From positions 5,796,413-5,860,412 of the forward strand of contig NC_061783.1 in assembly GCF_022458985.1 (NCBI RefSeq): 64,000 nucleotides of DNA. Reading direction: 5' to 3'. The stretch comes from Mugil cephalus. Taxonomy: Eukaryota; Chordata; Actinopteri; Mugiliformes; Mugilidae. Below the pieces are notes generated by a model that was not told the DNA's origin, ran no database searches, and worked only from the letters and a program-made list of their open reading frames with translations. A program made the translations under genes and the position numbers. Positions 62,001 through 64,000 of the stretch are shown in pieces; the first letter of the stretch is position 1, and each line of letters opens with the position of its first letter.

Positions 62001-64000
62001 AACAGCCCCGCCCCCATTAAAGAGCAGCGCGCGGCTGCGTCCTGGAGCGTGGGCCTCACACGACCGCCTTCACGCAGTGGTAGACCGAGGATGCCACTGC
62101 CTTCACTTCGCAGCGCGTTTACTTTGAGCTGGAAGCCATGGTGAATTATGAACTGTAGCGACATGCTTCATTTGCTCGCAGCAAATAAACAAAGTTTGAA
62201 TAAACACATTCATAAATGCAGTACAGCCTGAAGGAGTAATAATCAATGCGTCGGAAGTGTCTGAGACCATTTCCATTTTAGCCATGCTAGCGCTGTGTCT
62301 TTATGGATTTCAAACTAATGTCACTATTATATACTGCTCCAATAATTGTAAGTGTGGAATGGACGTCCATGTTTCCCAGAGGACATGTCCTGGCTTTGGT
62401 GACCCACTGATGCACAATCATCAAGTCAAGGCAAACAATGAGGCCTCGGAGGAATATAAAATATGAAACGTATTTGTTGAACATATTTTTACTTTTAAAT
62501 CTATAAGTTGTTTCAGAGTATTGACGGCTTCAGTTTGGTTCTATGCATAAAACCCATTGAATGAGTAGGTGTGTCCAACCCTTTGACTGGAAATGTGATC
62601 TTCTGCTGCTCTGGTCTAATAATAAAAGAAGACTGATGGTTGTTTTTAAGAAATGCTTTGTCAGGCAGTTGACTGAGCTGCAGATGCTTTTGTGTGGTCC
62701 GGTCCTTTGAGGTCCTTGAGGTTGAAGTGGTTTTGTAAAAAGACTTGGCCTGAAGCTTTTTTCTGCATTCGAGCCCTGCAGCCTCTCTGTAAGCTACCGT
62801 AGCCGTAGTTGTGATCGTGTCAGATAAATGGGGAGAGGTCCAGTTTGTTTTTAGGAAACATCCCGCAGTGAAACAGCCGGCTAGTGGGCGCACCAGCTGT
62901 TCAGCCAGCAACGCGCTGTTCAGGTTAAAAAGCTGCTCCGCTCATCTAAGAGTCGACACTGCGAGGAAAGCACACGATACATGCTAAACATGATCATAAT
63001 AGTGAATAACATGCAGATAAAAATCATAATTTCTGGACAGAATGTGTCAGACTCGCAGTCAAATGCTGCACCATCTGTGATGACTTGTCGTCAACAGAAA
63101 ACAGCGCCGAGGCTGTGGTTTTCCTGCTGAGAAAAACCACGAGTGCAGTGAGTTAACTGGCGATGGGGGTGGATAATAACAATAGAAGTGCAGAATAGGA
63201 GCTGTCTGAAATGATTTAACCGTATTACCCTCCTTTGTTGCCATAGATCTTTGTCAATTCATAATGCGCATGTCAAACTTAAAATATATCTGGCTTGGTG
63301 CTGAGTTATCAAAGGACTCTTCCTCATATAGGTCACAGATCCACATACATCTTCACTGCTATTGTACGGCTCACTCAACCTGCTTGTCACCATCATTCAC
63401 CTAGAGTGGAGTAACATTGGAATATTATTTACTGTGGTTAGGTAGATCAGAGATCAGGCTGTCAAAGCCTTATAAAGAATGTATATGACTGCATATATTT
63501 TTTCAAGTGATAATGTAATGTCTTATGTAGCTTACACTGCATGTCCAAAAGTATGTGGACGCTTCTGCTGCTTTTGTCTGTCCTGGCAGAAATCGTGATT
63601 TGTCCACGTTTGCGCTCTCACTCACATGGATAAAATCTCCGGGACAATCTCTCCGGCCACGAGAAAGATTGTTTCAAGATGAAAAGCCGGGGATAAAATC
63701 AGATATTAAGAGCGGGAGATATCCGTCCGCTTCACAGAGCAATCAGATCAGGAATGTAAAAGATTTCTGCAGCCCGTCTGAAGGGAGCAGATGCTATGGA
63801 AATACTAATTATTCATCCACTTCTTCAGGCAACCCTGCCATACTGCGAAGCACTTATTTATTTATTTTCACTCACCAAGGAAATTGTTAATAGTGACTTT
63901 TCCCTGCCTGAATTTCTGCTTTATTTTGTCCACATGAAGCTGATTTAATTGTATTATTTTATGTACACTCCTTCAATGATTCAGAAGTCAGGTGGTTGCA

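Larger units (their letters stand above)
56349..64000 (+). other. ube2e2 intron 3 (continues off-window)
   Basis: No later UBC exon (GDNIYEW, HCNIN or similar) can be found up to the window end, so the intron exceeds 7.6 kb. It contains (TG)n at 59061-59089, a 12-bp inverted repeat at 58948-58996, and several evenly composed stretches (58030-58480, 58900-59260 and 62000-62470) that could be conserved regulatory DNA. Nothing else is recognised. Confidence 0.6.

Noticed and set aside
1-64000. CRISPR arrays, operons, phage or viral genes
   Set aside because: No regularly spaced repeats with unique spacers and no viral reading frames were seen; the DNA is clearly vertebrate nuclear sequence.

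Overview
This window is nuclear DNA of a ray-finned fish, probably a percomorph. It carries split vertebrate genes with GT-AG introns, two identical vertebrate-type tRNA-Val genes, and several short transposon families typical of teleosts. Nothing bacterial or viral is visible, and there is no CRISPR array.

Four protein genes can be assembled exon by exon. (1) A lin28 gene (lin28a-like) lies on the minus strand at 9863-4558; its zinc-knuckle exon is beyond the left edge. (2) maneal, a Golgi GH99 endo-mannosidase-like gene, lies on the plus strand at 17338-29365 in four coding exons (442 aa). (3) sf3a3, the SF3a60 subunit of U2 snRNP, lies on the minus strand at 43563-36718 in 17 coding exons and assembles to exactly 501 aa. 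(4) A class III ubiquitin-conjugating enzyme gene (ube2e2-like) starts on the plus strand near 44850, and its catalytic UBC exons lie beyond the right edge.

Layout: 1-4557 is lin28 intron 3 with a diverged 216-bp tandem duplication and a SINE. 4558-9863 is the lin28 coding region. 9.9-17.1 kb is a spacer between the divergent lin28 and maneal genes. 17.1-29.8 kb is maneal with large introns holding a GATA microsatellite, a degenerate minisatellite and a possible hidden minus-strand first exon beside an RFX-like X-box. 29.8-36.3 kb is the spacer between convergent maneal and sf3a3, with a nested transposon pair and two tRNA-Val genes. 36.3-43.7 kb is sf3a3, and 43.7-44.85 kb is the spacer it shares with ube2e2. 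From 44.85 kb to the end is the 5' half of ube2e2, mostly intron.

The genes do not form a pathway: they cover RNA regulation (lin28), N-glycan trimming (maneal), splicing (sf3a3) and ubiquitination (ube2e2). lin28a, maneal and sf3a3 all have human orthologues on chromosome arm 1p, so the left two thirds looks like a conserved block; the ube2e2 neighbour does not fit it.

The most notable observation is in maneal. The first glutamate of the GH99 catalytic EWHE motif is a glutamine (QWHE, residue 391), the same substitution used in the laboratory to inactivate MANEA. This gene may therefore encode a natural pseudoenzyme.
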